A stretch of DNA of 40,571 nt from Nostoc sp. TH1S01 (GTDB lineage: Bacteria; Cyanobacteriota; Cyanobacteriia; Cyanobacteriales; Nostocaceae): positions 1-40,571 of the forward strand of contig JAGKSW010000066.1 of the NCBI GenBank assembly GCA_018993265.1. The letters are read 5' to 3'. Every line of letters starts with the position of its first letter. The stretch's first letter is position 1. The notes under the pieces are model-generated. The model did not search any database. It was given only the letters and a program-made list of their open reading frames with translations, and was not told where the DNA came from. The position numbers were made by a program, and so were the translations under genes. Positions 7,707 through 15,350 of the stretch are shown here, in pieces.

Positions 7707-8291
7707 TTATGTTCGAGTTAAAACAAACACACTACCCTCGTTACCCCTGCCAATGCGAAGATCATCATCTATATAAGTAATATCTAACCAACCTTGTTGG
7801 TTTTCGCTGTTAATTGGTAAATCAATTCCGGGAAACTTTTTACCTGATTCAATTTGGTCAATAAAATTTTCTGGGGAAGTGTAGCCAATTAAACGTTGCA
7901 AACCTACAATGGATCGATTAAATTTTACTTGAACGCGACGACCGGAAACTGGCTCAAATTTAGCTGCTACGCTAACTAATCCTTCGAGATAAGGTAAGCC
8001 ATAAATTTCAGCAATATTGTAAACGCTGGTAGTTTCTACCCGTATACACTGATAAATTTGACCAAGTTTACATAAAGGTAAACGATCTAGGTTTAAAAGA
8101 GCCTTACTAGTGGTATAAAGTAATTGCCAATTCCCATCTAGTAAGTTACCAGCTTCCACTGGACGTGGTGTTGGGTTGAGGTCTTCTAAATTGGCGATCG
8201 CAGCTAAGATTGCTTGTTTCTGTGACTCAGTAGCCAGCAAACCGCGATTAGTAGGAGCGATCGCACTGATTAAAGCCGCTTTTCCCATCAT
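7707..8291 (-). CDS. PAP/fibrillin family protein (plastoglobulin-like)
   Basis: A 194-residue protein of the plastid-lipid-associated protein (fibrillin) family. Signatures are MGKAAL...NRGLLA at the N-terminus, LLDGNWQLLYTTSKALLNLD (lipocalin-like first strand), and GWLDITYIDDDLRIGRGNEG near the end, where the family motif of Asp/Arg/Gly lies. Cyanobacterial members associate with thylakoid membranes and lipids and help protect photosynthesis under stress. Two Met codons start the frame; the second may be the true start. It is transcribed toward psaE. Confidence 0.85.
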   Translation of the reverse strand: MMGKAALISAIAPTNRGLLATESQKQAILAAIANLEDLNPTPRPVEAGNLLDGNWQLLYTTSKALLNLDRLPLCKLGQIYQCIRVETTSVYNIAEIYGLPYLEGLVSVAAKFEPVSGRRVQVKFNRSIVGLQRLIGYTSPENFIDQIESGKKFPGIDLPINSENQQGWLDITYIDDDLRIGRGNEGSVFVLTRT

Positions 8292-8541
8292 TGTTTATTA
8301 CCCCAAATCAAGAATGTGTAAAATTCATCCACCTTAAGTTGAATATTTCTGCCTATGTATCAAGCTCAAAAAAGTTTTAAGAATTTATTCCTACTTGGAT
8401 TAGCACTATTAAATAAAATATTTTTGCTAACTTACGGATTTCAGCAGTCAAGACTTGAATCAGTAAATAACTAAATTATTACGTTTCAAGTGATAGACTG
8501 CTTAATGTCTAGTTACATTAACATTTTGTTTCTTCGTCGAT

Positions 8542-8784
8542 ATGTTGAATTCTCCTTTACGTGAAGAACCCCGCAACCAACGCGCTGCCGTAATTCCATT
8601 AAAACAAGAATCCTCCCTCTTAGATTGGTTGCAATCCAATGGTCGTTTAATAGCGCGTGATGTGCATGAACCTGATTTTTCTGAGGAAGAAAACGAAGAA
8701 ATTTCAGATTTTCTCGGTGGAGAAGATGGCATTGCTGACTACCTTGATGATGATGACGACGATATAACTATTGACGAAGATTAG
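8542..8784 (+). CDS. DUF3134-like small acidic protein
   Basis: An 80-residue protein starting MLNSPLREEPRNQRAAVIPL with QESSLLDWLQSNGRLIARD, a pattern I recognise as the cyanobacteria-specific DUF3134 family. The C-terminus is extremely acidic (DYLDDDDDDITIDED). Soluble, no signal. It ends 79 nt before mraY, in the same direction, so the two may be cotranscribed. Function unknown. Confidence 0.75.
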   Translation: MLNSPLREEPRNQRAAVIPLKQESSLLDWLQSNGRLIARDVHEPDFSEEENEEISDFLGGEDGIADYLDDDDDDITIDED

Positions 8785-8863
8785 CCCTGTGTGGCTAGGG
8801 ACTTGGTGATAGCTGTCGTCCCTGTAATGAAATTTTGTAGTGTGGAGTGAAGGGAACAATCCT

Positions 8864-9970
8864 GTGGACGCTAAATTATCTCCTAACCAAGGATTAAACA
8901 TTTTTTCTGGTATCGGTCTTGCTTCTGCCTTAGCCACCGGGCTAGGTTTAGCAGCAGTAATTTGTGATTGGATGGGCAATAGATTGCCTTGGCAAAATAC
9001 ATCACTCACTATGCCTTTGTTGTTGTGTGCGGTGATTTCGGCGGCTGTGGGTTATGTGGTAGTACCTCTACTGCAAGCACTCAAAACTGGACAAATTATC
9101 CGCGAAGATGGCCCACAAGCCCATCTCAAGAAAGCAGGCACACCAACAATGGGTGGGATATTCTTTATTCCTGTAGCTGCGATCGTTGCCTGTATAATGT
9201 CTAATTTCGCCACAGAGGTAGTTGCTGTCTCCGCATTAACCCTTAGCTATGGCTTTATTGGTTGGATTGATGACTGGCAAATTCTCCGCCGCAAGTCCAA
9301 TAAAGGTATTTCTCCCAAAATGAAACTAGCTTTGCAAATTGGTTTTGCAGTGCTGTTTTGTGTATGGTTAATGTTTAATCACCCTTCTAATATTACAAGT
9401 ATTGCTTTGCCTTGGGTGAGCTTTGCACTGCCTTTAGGTGTTCTGTTTTGGCCTTTGGCAGGGTTTGTGCTGGTGGCAGAAAGTAATGCAACTAATTTAA
9501 CTGATGGTATTGATGGTTTAGCAGGCGGAACTGTAGCGATCGCACTTTTGGCTTTAGGTGCTGTAGTTGCCCCAACTTCCCCAGGATTGATGGTTTTCTG
9601 TGCAGCATTAAGCGGTAGTTGCTTAGGTTTCTTGGCACACAACCGCAACCCAGCCCGCGTATTTATGGGTGATACTGGTTCTCTGGCTTTGGGTGGTGCT
9701 TTAGCTGCTGTAGCACTATTAACTAACAGCTTGGTAGCATTATTTATTCTCAGTGGTATATTCTTTGTGGAAACTCTCTCTGTAATGGCGCAAGTAGCTT
9801 ATTACAAAGCAACTAAAGGCCCAGATGGTAAAGGCAAACGGTTGTTTAGAATGGCTCCTTTACATCATCATTTAGAGTTGGGTGGCTGGTCAGAATTACA
9901 AGTTGTGGCTGTATTTTATGTAATAGCTGCAATGTTAGCGGTAATTTGTTTAGCGATCGCACCTTTCTAA
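8864..9970 (+). CDS. mraY: Phospho-N-acetylmuramoyl-pentapeptide transferase
   Basis: An inner-membrane enzyme transferring phospho-MurNAc-pentapeptide to undecaprenyl phosphate, giving lipid I in peptidoglycan synthesis. Diagnostic motifs: HLKKAGTPTMGG, GWIDDWQILRRKSNKG, NATNLTDGIDGLAGG, FMGDTGSLALGG and APLHHHLE. About ten hydrophobic segments are visible. The open frame reaches upstream to a GTG at 8840, but the GTG at 8864 (giving a start of (V/M)DAKLSPNQG, 368 residues) has AAGGG 9 nt before it and fits the cyanobacterial homologues I remember. A strong terminator follows. Confidence 0.95.
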   Translation: MDAKLSPNQGLNIFSGIGLASALATGLGLAAVICDWMGNRLPWQNTSLTMPLLLCAVISAAVGYVVVPLLQALKTGQIIREDGPQAHLKKAGTPTMGGIFFIPVAAIVACIMSNFATEVVAVSALTLSYGFIGWIDDWQILRRKSNKGISPKMKLALQIGFAVLFCVWLMFNHPSNITSIALPWVSFALPLGVLFWPLAGFVLVAESNATNLTDGIDGLAGGTVAIALLALGAVVAPTSPGLMVFCAALSGSCLGFLAHNRNPARVFMGDTGSLALGGALAAVALLTNSLVALFILSGIFFVETLSVMAQVAYYKATKGPDGKGKRLFRMAPLHHHLELGGWSELQVVAVFYVIAAMLAVICLAIAPF

Positions 9971-9992
9971 ATCTTTAAAAAACTGATTTAAC

Positions 9993-10027
9993 AAAAAGAA
10001 CCCCCAAAACTTCGAGGGTTCTTTTTT
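9993..10027 (+). terminator. Intrinsic terminator of mraY
   Basis: AAAAAGAACCC pairs with GGGTTCTTTTT around a 12-nt loop, followed by TTTATT. It begins about 23 nt after the mraY stop codon. Confidence 0.88.
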
Positions 10028-10100
10028 ATTGAGTTGAATAACAATCTTTTATCTAGATTTACAATATGATGTTTCTAGAGCCAGAAAATAGAGAATAAAA

Positions 10101-10484
10101 ATGACAGTATATGCTCTAAATCTACCTGACCAATTGAAGCATGAAGTTGAGCAATTAGCCCAAAGCCAGGGCGTTTCCCTCGACCAATTTATTTTGTGGG
10201 CTGTAACAGAAAAAGTAAGTACCCTCAAGGCATCTTTTCCACAAATTGCTTATCGCCAGGGGACAGATGGACAACTTGTGCCAATTATTAAAGGGACGGG
10301 AATTAGGGTGCAGACTGTAGTCATCGCTTCCCAAAAATGGAGTATGAGTCCCAGCCAAATTATTCATGAGTATGAACTTACCGAAGCACAGGTAAGAGAA
10401 GCTTTAGGATTTTATGCAGTCAATAAAGAGCAAATTGACGCGGCGATCGCATCCGAGCAATCCTTAGAAATTACGAATGGTTAA
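10101..10484 (+). CDS. RHH-like plus DUF433 protein, probable antitoxin
   Basis: A 127-residue protein in two parts. Residues 1-45 (YALNLPDQLKHEVEQLAQSQ then GVSLDQFILWAVTEK) look like a ribbon-helix-helix of the HicB/CopG sort. Residues about 55-115 (VPIIKGTGIRVQTVVIASQK, then SPSQIIHEYELTEAQVREAL) are DUF433, a small winged-helix-like fold common in antitoxins. Its last 8 nt overlap the next gene, a DUF5615 PIN-like protein, the usual antitoxin-toxin order and coupling. It should bind its own promoter and neutralise the partner. Activity is inferred from family and layout. Confidence 0.8.
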   Translation: MTVYALNLPDQLKHEVEQLAQSQGVSLDQFILWAVTEKVSTLKASFPQIAYRQGTDGQLVPIIKGTGIRVQTVVIASQKWSMSPSQIIHEYELTEAQVREALGFYAVNKEQIDAAIASEQSLEITNG

Positions 10485-10830
10485 ACTTAAGCTTCATCTA
10501 GATGCAGATACCTCAAGTAAATCGCTGCATTCAGCATTAGTAACTAGAGGGCATGATGTTACTCGAACTCCAAATGATTGGATGCCTCTGGATGCTAGTG
10601 ATGAAACTCAATTATTACGCTCAACTGCTCAGGGCAGATGTATCTTTACTTTCAACGTGAGAGACTTTATTGTTCTATCGCAACAGTATCCTCAACATGG
10701 CGGTATTATCCTTGCTGCTCAGAATAGCTGGTCACTTTCAGATTTAATTACAGCGTTAGATTACTTATTATCTGACGCAGAAGCAGCAGATTGGGTTGGC
10801 CGTGTAGATTGGCTCAATCGCTGGCGTTAG
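10477..10830 (+). CDS. DUF5615 PIN-like protein, probable toxin
   Basis: A 117-residue protein with LHLDADTSSKSLHSALVTRG, HDV, DASDETQLLRSTAQGR and IFTFNVRDF, the acidic-residue layout of DUF5615 (PIN-like nuclease) proteins. The usual last motif has an additional Asp (T-x-D-x-DF); here it is F-N-V-R-D-F, so one metal-ligand position may be changed. It overlaps the DUF433 gene by 8 nt. A ribonuclease toxin role is inferred. A 25-bp gap and then a 21-bp minisatellite follow. Confidence 0.78.
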   Translation: MVKLKLHLDADTSSKSLHSALVTRGHDVTRTPNDWMPLDASDETQLLRSTAQGRCIFTFNVRDFIVLSQQYPQHGGIILAAQNSWSLSDLITALDYLLSDAEAADWVGRVDWLNRWR

Positions 10831-10954
10831 ATATTCTAAAATAGCTGAATTTGCAATGCGATCGCTCTCGATAATTCATACGCACAAAAAAGCGATCACC
10901 TGTAGATTTCCACATGAAAGTGGAGCGATCGCCTTCATAACACTATCATTCCAC

Positions 10955-11122
10955 CTCAGAACAAGACCATTCTCATTTGAAACAGGAACGTTCTCACTTG
11001 AAACAAGAACATTCTCACTGAGAACAGGAACGTTCTCATTTAGAACAAGAACATTCTCACTTGAAACAGGAACTTTCTTGTTTGGAATATGAAACTTTGA
11101 GTTCAGAACGCGAACCTTGGAG
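10955..11122. repeat. 21-bp minisatellite, eight units
   Basis: Eight consecutive 21-bp units fit without gaps from 10955 to 11122, consensus near TTTGAAACAGGAACGTTCTCA, with the last two units more diverged. Each unit carries GAAC-N-TTC, palindromic (GAACGTTC) in two units. Since 21 is a multiple of 3, open frames on both strands read it as heptapeptide repeats (F-S-L-E-T-G-T on plus; E-N-V-P-V-L-S on minus). It lies between the DUF5615 gene and the STAND gene stop. No ribosome binding site or homology supports either frame as a gene. Confidence 0.85.
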
Positions 11123-11158
11123 ATAAAAGCTTGATTGATGAGGCTGAGAACTTGAATT

Positions 11159-13123
11159 TTACTGTTCTGAGGTGAGGCGATCGCGAAGATTAGCCAGGTT
11201 TTCACGAGCAGCAATAGTATTGAAATGACTCACCCCTAACCGTCGCTCAAGAATATCCAAAGCTTGCAGGAACAACGGTTCAGCTTCACTGTATCTTCCT
11301 TGGGAACAGTAGAGTCCCGCTAAGTTGTTGAGGCTCATCGCAACAGATGGATGTTCCACTCCCAGCAGGCGTTGCCTGAGTGCTAAAGCTTGTAGAAATA
11401 AGGGTTCGGCTTCGCTGTATCTTCCTTGCGAATGGTAAAGTCCCGCTAGGTTGTAGAGGCTACTTGCAACAGGTAGCTGTTCTGCTCCCAGCAGGTGTCG
11501 CCATAGTGCCAAGGCTTGCAAAAATAAGGGTTCGGCTTCGCTGTATCTTCCTTGGGATTTGTAAAGTAACGCTAGGTTATTGAGGCTCAGTGCAACATCT
11601 GGATGTTCCGTTCCCAGGAGACGTTGCCATAGTGCCAAAGCTTGCAGAAATAACAGTTCGGCTTCGCTGTATCTTCCTTGGGAATTGTAGAGATTCGCCA
11701 GGTTGTTGAAGCTAATGGCAACATCCAGATGTTCCACTCCCAGCAAGCGTTGCCTGAGTGCTAAAGCTTGCAGAAATAAGGGTTCGGCTTCGCTATATTT
11801 TCCTTGAGATTTGTAGAGTAATGCCAGATTGTTGAGGCTACTAGCAACAAATGGATGTTTCTCTCCCAAGTATTCTTTGATAACTTCTAAACATAGCTCA
11901 TACCAAGGTGCAGCTTGGTCATACAATCCTTGACCATCGTAAAATCTAGCGTTACCGACAAAAGACCAAGGTAAATTATCATTGCTAACGTACTGAACAA
12001 GATTCTTCGCTACTTCAGCTATATGAGATATGTAGGGGGAGACATCGGTGATTTGCTTAAGGGTGGGAGTTTCAGGAATATCTTTAGCAAGCGCTACCAT
12101 TACCCGGCAAAAACTTCGCTTTAATTCCTCCCCCTTATCTAAACCTGTAAGCTTATATTGAAAAAACTCCCGTAGCAGTGGATGCAGTTGATAAATTCCC
12201 TCACCTTGGCGCTGGAGTAAATGTAGATTCAGCAAGCTATCGTCTCTAATTTCTTCTAAATCTTCTGCATCTTCATCTGGTAAACACTGTTCCACCAAGT
12301 TCCAAGGTATGGGTGCGGCGGCAAATAAACTCAATAAACAGCCTAGTTGCTTATCGTCGTCTTCTAATTCTTGCCAACTCAACTCAAAGGCTGCTAACAC
12401 ACCTCGTTGTGCTGTCATATCGGCTTCCGACTTAGATTTAGACAGGGAACGCTCATCTAGTCGCTTGTTCTCCAACCGCCGCAACATTTCTGTTAGAGAT
12501 AAATCCTGTTTCCGCGCCAGATAGCGCCCCACTAATTCCACACCCAAAGGTAAATATCCTAGCCATTCACACAACTGATTTGCTACAGCTAATTCTCGCT
12601 CAATTCGCTCTGGTGTTTCTTTGAGTAAAGACCTCAACAACTCTAGCGCCGCCTCTGGTTGCAGTACATCTAAAGATAACTGTGGGATGCGTCCCAAGTT
12701 CTGGCGTGTAGTCATCAACACTTTAAACCGAGAAGGTAGCGACTGAAAGTAACGCTTAACTTCCTCGTAGTCGCTGACATCATCCAGCACTAGCAGCACG
12801 TCACCACCACGCCAACGCTGCCAGCAATATTGCACTTGGGCGAGTATATCAAAATCTTCTGGCGGGTTTAAGTCAAGCTGCGTTCTGGCAAACTGCACAA
12901 CTTGAATGCCTATATCCCCAGTTTTTGCCAGCAACCAGCAAAGCCCACCGTTATATGTTTCGCGTTGCTGGATGGCATATTGCAGGGCGAGTTCTGTTTT
13001 CCCAACTCCACCCATACCAGCAACAGCAGCAATGGCAACTTGTTTATTATCGTGCAAAAGTTGGCGGAGTTTTTGCAATTCTGCTTCACGTCCAACAAAT
13101 TTCACCACCCCACTCAGGGGCAA
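11159..13123 (-). CDS. STAND NTPase, NB-ARC plus kinesin-light-chain-type TPRs
   Basis: A 654-residue signal-transduction NTPase resembling bacterial NLR proteins. The P-loop GMGGVGKT is at 36-43, Walker B LLVLDDV at about 110-116, and the NB-ARC sensor region reads KVLMTTRQN. A winged-helix region follows (LLSLFAAAPIPWNLV...HPLLREFF), then about six 42-residue TPRs (core QGRYSEAEPLFLQALALRQR) to the C-terminus. The TTG at 13123 has no ribosome binding site. The frame continues upstream without a stop through 20 more codons (including NPATEIPQNLPLSG) to one TGA at 13184-13186, and beyond it the same frame is the 131-aa ORF at 13184-13579. The two are probably one gene interrupted by a nonsense codon, or coupled cistrons. 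Confidence 0.85.
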   Translation of the reverse strand: MPLSGVVKFVGREAELQKLRQLLHDNKQVAIAAVAGMGGVGKTELALQYAIQQRETYNGGLCWLLAKTGDIGIQVVQFARTQLDLNPPEDFDILAQVQYCWQRWRGGDVLLVLDDVSDYEEVKRYFQSLPSRFKVLMTTRQNLGRIPQLSLDVLQPEAALELLRSLLKETPERIERELAVANQLCEWLGYLPLGVELVGRYLARKQDLSLTEMLRRLENKRLDERSLSKSKSEADMTAQRGVLAAFELSWQELEDDDKQLGCLLSLFAAAPIPWNLVEQCLPDEDAEDLEEIRDDSLLNLHLLQRQGEGIYQLHPLLREFFQYKLTGLDKGEELKRSFCRVMVALAKDIPETPTLKQITDVSPYISHIAEVAKNLVQYVSNDNLPWSFVGNARFYDGQGLYDQAAPWYELCLEVIKEYLGEKHPFVASSLNNLALLYKSQGKYSEAEPLFLQALALRQRLLGVEHLDVAISFNNLANLYNSQGRYSEAELLFLQALALWQRLLGTEHPDVALSLNNLALLYKSQGRYSEAEPLFLQALALWRHLLGAEQLPVASSLYNLAGLYHSQGRYSEAEPLFLQALALRQRLLGVEHPSVAMSLNNLAGLYCSQGRYSEAEPLFLQALDILERRLGVSHFNTIAARENLANLRDRLTSEQ

Positions 13124-13183
13124 ATTTTGCGGTATTTCAGTAGCAGGATTTGACTTTACCCGTTCCTGTTCGGGCGACGGTAG

Positions 13184-13186
13184 TCA
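13184..13186 (-). other. Single in-frame UGA between two STAND modules
   Basis: The minus strand reads ttt TGA cta ccg at this place. Removing the stop would join both ORFs into one frame of 806 codons (13579 to 11159). UGA followed by CUA is a known leaky stop context in eukaryotes and viruses; no such rule is established for cyanobacteria. A sequencing error or a true nonsense mutation is equally possible. Confidence 0.7.
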
Positions 13187-13579
13187 AAAGTTAAAGGTTT
13201 GGGTTCGGTTGTCATTAGCAACGTTCCCAACATTCCCGCCATAATTTTTATCAACCGTGTTCGTAAAATTCTGAATAATAGAGGGTTGAGATTTAACAGC
13301 ATTAGCCACCGTCTCAACAGCTTGAGCAATTTCTGGGTCTTTGTTTGCCGCTTCCTCTACCTGCTGCCCAATAAGATGAGCTTGACTATAATTTAAAGGT
13401 TGTGTTTTAGCCTGTTCGATAACCTCCGCCGTGCTAGGTTCCTTGCGTTTCAGCAGAACTAACAACTTTTCGCCTTCGTCCCAAGCCTTTTCGCCGATGA
13501 TTTCACCAGTTTTTTCAAAAGCTTTAGTGATGACCAAAGTTGCGATCGCTGCTGCTGTCAGTGATACTACAGGCTCCAT
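13184..13579 (-). CDS. N-terminal domain of the STAND protein, separated by a TGA
   Basis: A 131-residue ORF in the same frame as the NB-ARC gene. It starts MEPVVSLTAAAIATLVITKA, a hydrophobic first helix, then charged helices (DEGEKLLVLLKRKEPSTAEV) and a Gly/Asn-rich linker (NYGGNVGNVANDNRTQTFNF) just before the stop. Nostocales STAND proteins often begin with such a small helical domain and a Gly/Asn linker before the NB-ARC module; that is from memory. The function of the domain is unknown; as the N-terminus of an NLR-like protein it would be the effector or adaptor part. Confidence 0.65.
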   Translation of the reverse strand: MEPVVSLTAAAIATLVITKAFEKTGEIIGEKAWDEGEKLLVLLKRKEPSTAEVIEQAKTQPLNYSQAHLIGQQVEEAANKDPEIAQAVETVANAVKSQPSIIQNFTNTVDKNYGGNVGNVANDNRTQTFNF

Positions 13580-13630
13580 AGTTTTATCAATAATTGCGCG
13601 ATTATACTTATATAATCACCAGTCTAAACT

Positions 13631-14134
13631 TTATTTCCGCATCTGACTTACTAAATGAGTCAGTTCAGGTAATATAAGTTTTTCCATACCTAATCGCACA
13701 GCATTACTGGAACCAGGGAGAGAGAAGATTAATTTATTTTGATAAACACCAGCGACAGCGCGAGAAGCGATCGCACGGGAACCAATTTCTTGATAACTTA
13801 AAAATCTAAATACCTCTCCGAATCCCGGTAGAGTTTTTTCTAATAATTTTTCAATAGCATCATAAGTGGTATCTCTTGGTGCAATCCCTGTACCACCATT
13901 GAAAATTATTGCGTCCAAATTGCCGCTTTTACCCAGCGATTCTATCTGTTCTTGAATCTGCGTTGGTTCATCTTTGATAATTGCGTAGGAGGCAATGCTA
14001 TGATTTGCATCTAACAATAATTGCTTGATCAGTTGTCCACTTTTGTCTGTTTCTGGGGTGCGTGTATCGCTGACGGTAACTATAGCGCAAGTTACTGTCA
14101 TTGCTACTGTATCTGGATGGGGTTGTTGGTTCAT
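13631..14134 (-). CDS. moaB: Molybdenum cofactor biosynthesis protein MoaB/MogA type
   Basis: A 167-residue cytoplasmic protein that binds molybdopterin and adenylates it during molybdenum cofactor synthesis (needed for nitrate reductase and others). Motifs: IVTVSDTRTPETDKSG at the start, the phosphate-binding GGTGIAPRDTT, and LPGSSNAVRLGMEKLILPEL near the end. Length fits the MoaB family. It is a single gene here with no other moa genes nearby. An in-frame ATG at residue 12 (MTVTCAIVTVSD) is a possible alternative start; no strong ribosome binding site decides. Confidence 0.9.
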   Translation of the reverse strand: MNQQPHPDTVAMTVTCAIVTVSDTRTPETDKSGQLIKQLLLDANHSIASYAIIKDEPTQIQEQIESLGKSGNLDAIIFNGGTGIAPRDTTYDAIEKLLEKTLPGFGEVFRFLSYQEIGSRAIASRAVAGVYQNKLIFSLPGSSNAVRLGMEKLILPELTHLVSQMRK

Positions 14135-14199
14135 CCGATTTGAAATTTTGAATGAGTTTCATTAATGAAAAAAGATGAAGAATGAAGGCTAAAGCGTTG

Positions 14200-14250
14200 A
14201 TTTCAGACTTCACATTTCAGACTTCATACTTCACACTTCATACTTCAGTA
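14200..14250. repeat. STRR heptamer array (TTCAGAC/TTCATAC/TTCACAC)
   Basis: Seven-base units TTCAGAC, TTCACAT, TTCATAC and TTCACAC follow one another between psb28 and moaB. The same family, in the other orientation (TGAAGTC/TGAAGTA), recurs at 14661-14693, 15190-15213, 15290-15350 and 36144-36178. Confidence 0.8.
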
Positions 14251-14256
14251 GTTTGC

Positions 14257-14592
14257 TTAAGATTTACTCAATCCCAAACCATTTTCTTCAGCATATCTTT
14301 CCATAAAGCGCATAAAGCGATCCCACTCGTCAGAAGATTTCATAATGTAAACAGCTTCTAAGGCTTCTGCTCTACCGTTGACGAATTTTACCTTAACTTC
14401 GCGGGTAACTATTTCGCCTTCTTCGTCAAGCATATACATGCCGGTGACTTCATCTGTGTTGCCTTGGTCTAGAATTTTGGGATTTGTAAAAACAAATGTT
14501 GCTGTACCAGTATCACCACTACGCGATCGCGTCAAACGTACATCTGGTACTACATCTTCGTTAACACCTCTAGAAAACTGGATTTTTGCCAT
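14257..14592 (-). CDS. psb28: Photosystem II assembly factor Psb28
   Basis: A 111-residue protein that binds the cytoplasmic side of assembling photosystem II (CP47-containing intermediates). The sequence begins [20 protein letters not shown] and includes [11 protein letters not shown] and the conserved [20 protein letters not shown] core (here [16 protein letters not shown]). Full length. The start ATG lies 20 nt after a purine stretch. It is flanked by STRR arrays on both sides, so it is likely transcribed alone. Confidence 0.95.
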   Translation of the reverse strand: MAKIQFSRGVNEDVVPDVRLTRSRSGDTGTATFVFTNPKILDQGNTDEVTGMYMLDEEGEIVTREVKVKFVNGRAEALEAVYIMKSSDEWDRFMRFMERYAEENGLGLSKS

Positions 14593-14660
14593 GATGAAAG
14601 AATTTAAAGTTTTGTGATCATTGATTTAATATTCTCTCATCATTTAGAACTCAGTAGTTT

Positions 14661-14693
14661 ATGAAGTCTGAAGTGTGAAGTATGAAGTCTGAA
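14661..14693. repeat. STRR heptamer array (TGAAGTC/TGAAGTG/TGAAGTA)
   Basis: Heptamers TGAAGTC TGAAGTG TGAAGTA TGAAGTC lie between dtd and psb28. Confidence 0.8.
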
Positions 14694-14741
14694 ATTTTGT
14701 CCTTGTGGCTTCTGCCTTTTGACTGTTGACCATTGACCAAG

Positions 14742-15185
14742 TTACCGTTCTAATAATAAAGTCACTGGGCCGTCGTTTTCGATGGAAACTTGCATCATTG
14801 CGCCAAATTTACCTGTTTCGACATTTAAACCACTGGAGCGTAGCTTGTTAACAAAGCTGTTGTATAAATCTTCTGCTGTTTGAGGCGGTGCAGAACGGTC
14901 AAAAGACGGACGGCGACCTTTGCGACAGTCACCATAAAGAGTGAATTGACTCACGACCAACAATTCACCGTTAATTTCTTGCACGGATTTTTGCCATCTG
15001 TCTCCACCTTCATCATCGGGAAACAGCCGCAATTCTAAGGATTTACGCGCCATCCAGTCGAGTTCTGCATCTGTGTCTGTATCGGCAATACCTACAAGTA
15101 AGTTTAATCCTCGTCCGATTTTACCAATGATTTCACCGTTAACGGTTACTTGCGATGATTTCACTCGCTGGATGATAACGCGCAT
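14742..15185 (-). CDS. dtd: D-aminoacyl-tRNA deacylase
   Basis: A 147-residue enzyme that removes D-amino acids (and glycine from tRNA-Ala) from mischarged tRNAs. The two catalytic-pocket motifs are present: SQFTLYGD (about 77-84) and the NxGPVT motif in [10 protein letters not shown] at the C-terminus. Start [15 protein letters not shown] is the family N-terminus. Its first 15 codons and leader are duplicated 100 bp upstream (15241-15290). Confidence 0.95.
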   Translation of the reverse strand: MRVIIQRVKSSQVTVNGEIIGKIGRGLNLLVGIADTDTDAELDWMARKSLELRLFPDDEGGDRWQKSVQEINGELLVVSQFTLYGDCRKGRRPSFDRSAPPQTAEDLYNSFVNKLRSSGLNVETGKFGAMMQVSIENDGPVTLLLER

Positions 15186-15234
15186 AAAAGTATGAAGTAT
15201 GAAGTATGAAGTCTAAAAACTAATATTTCATACT

Positions 15235-15290
15235 TCAGATAACGGTGACTTGTGATGATTTCACTCGCTGGATAATAAGGCACATAAAAG
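15235..15290 (-). pseudogene. Duplicated 5' fragment of dtd
   Basis: Positions 15241-15290 repeat 15141-15190 with 5 mismatches in 50 (90 percent), exactly 100 bp away. The fragment keeps the ATG (15285) and reads [16 protein letters not shown] then TGA at 15235-15237. The flanking TGAAGTA-type heptamers and the TAATATTTCATACTTCAGA text are also part of the duplicated unit, which suggests a tandem duplication of about 100 bp mediated by the heptamer arrays. It sits in the dtd leader and could act as a 16-codon upstream ORF. Confidence 0.85.
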
Positions 15291-15350
15291 AGTGAAGTCT
15301 GAAGTCTCGAAATTAATATTTCATACTTCAGACTTCACACTTCATACTTA
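15290..15350. repeat. STRR heptamer array next to cobW-like gene
   Basis: TGAAGTC units, then TTCATAC, TTCAGAC and TTCACAC in the opposite sense, so the array can fold back on itself. It touches the stop codon of the COG0523 gene (15348). Confidence 0.75.

Noticed and set aside
10955-11122. CRISPR array
   Set aside because: Units abut without unique spacers, so it is a minisatellite. The STRR arrays are likewise spacer-free.
10856-11214. Open frames on both strands through the 21-bp repeats as genes
   Set aside because: The heptapeptide repeats arise from the 21-bp period; no ribosome binding site, no non-repeat domain, and the minus frame overlaps the STAND gene end.
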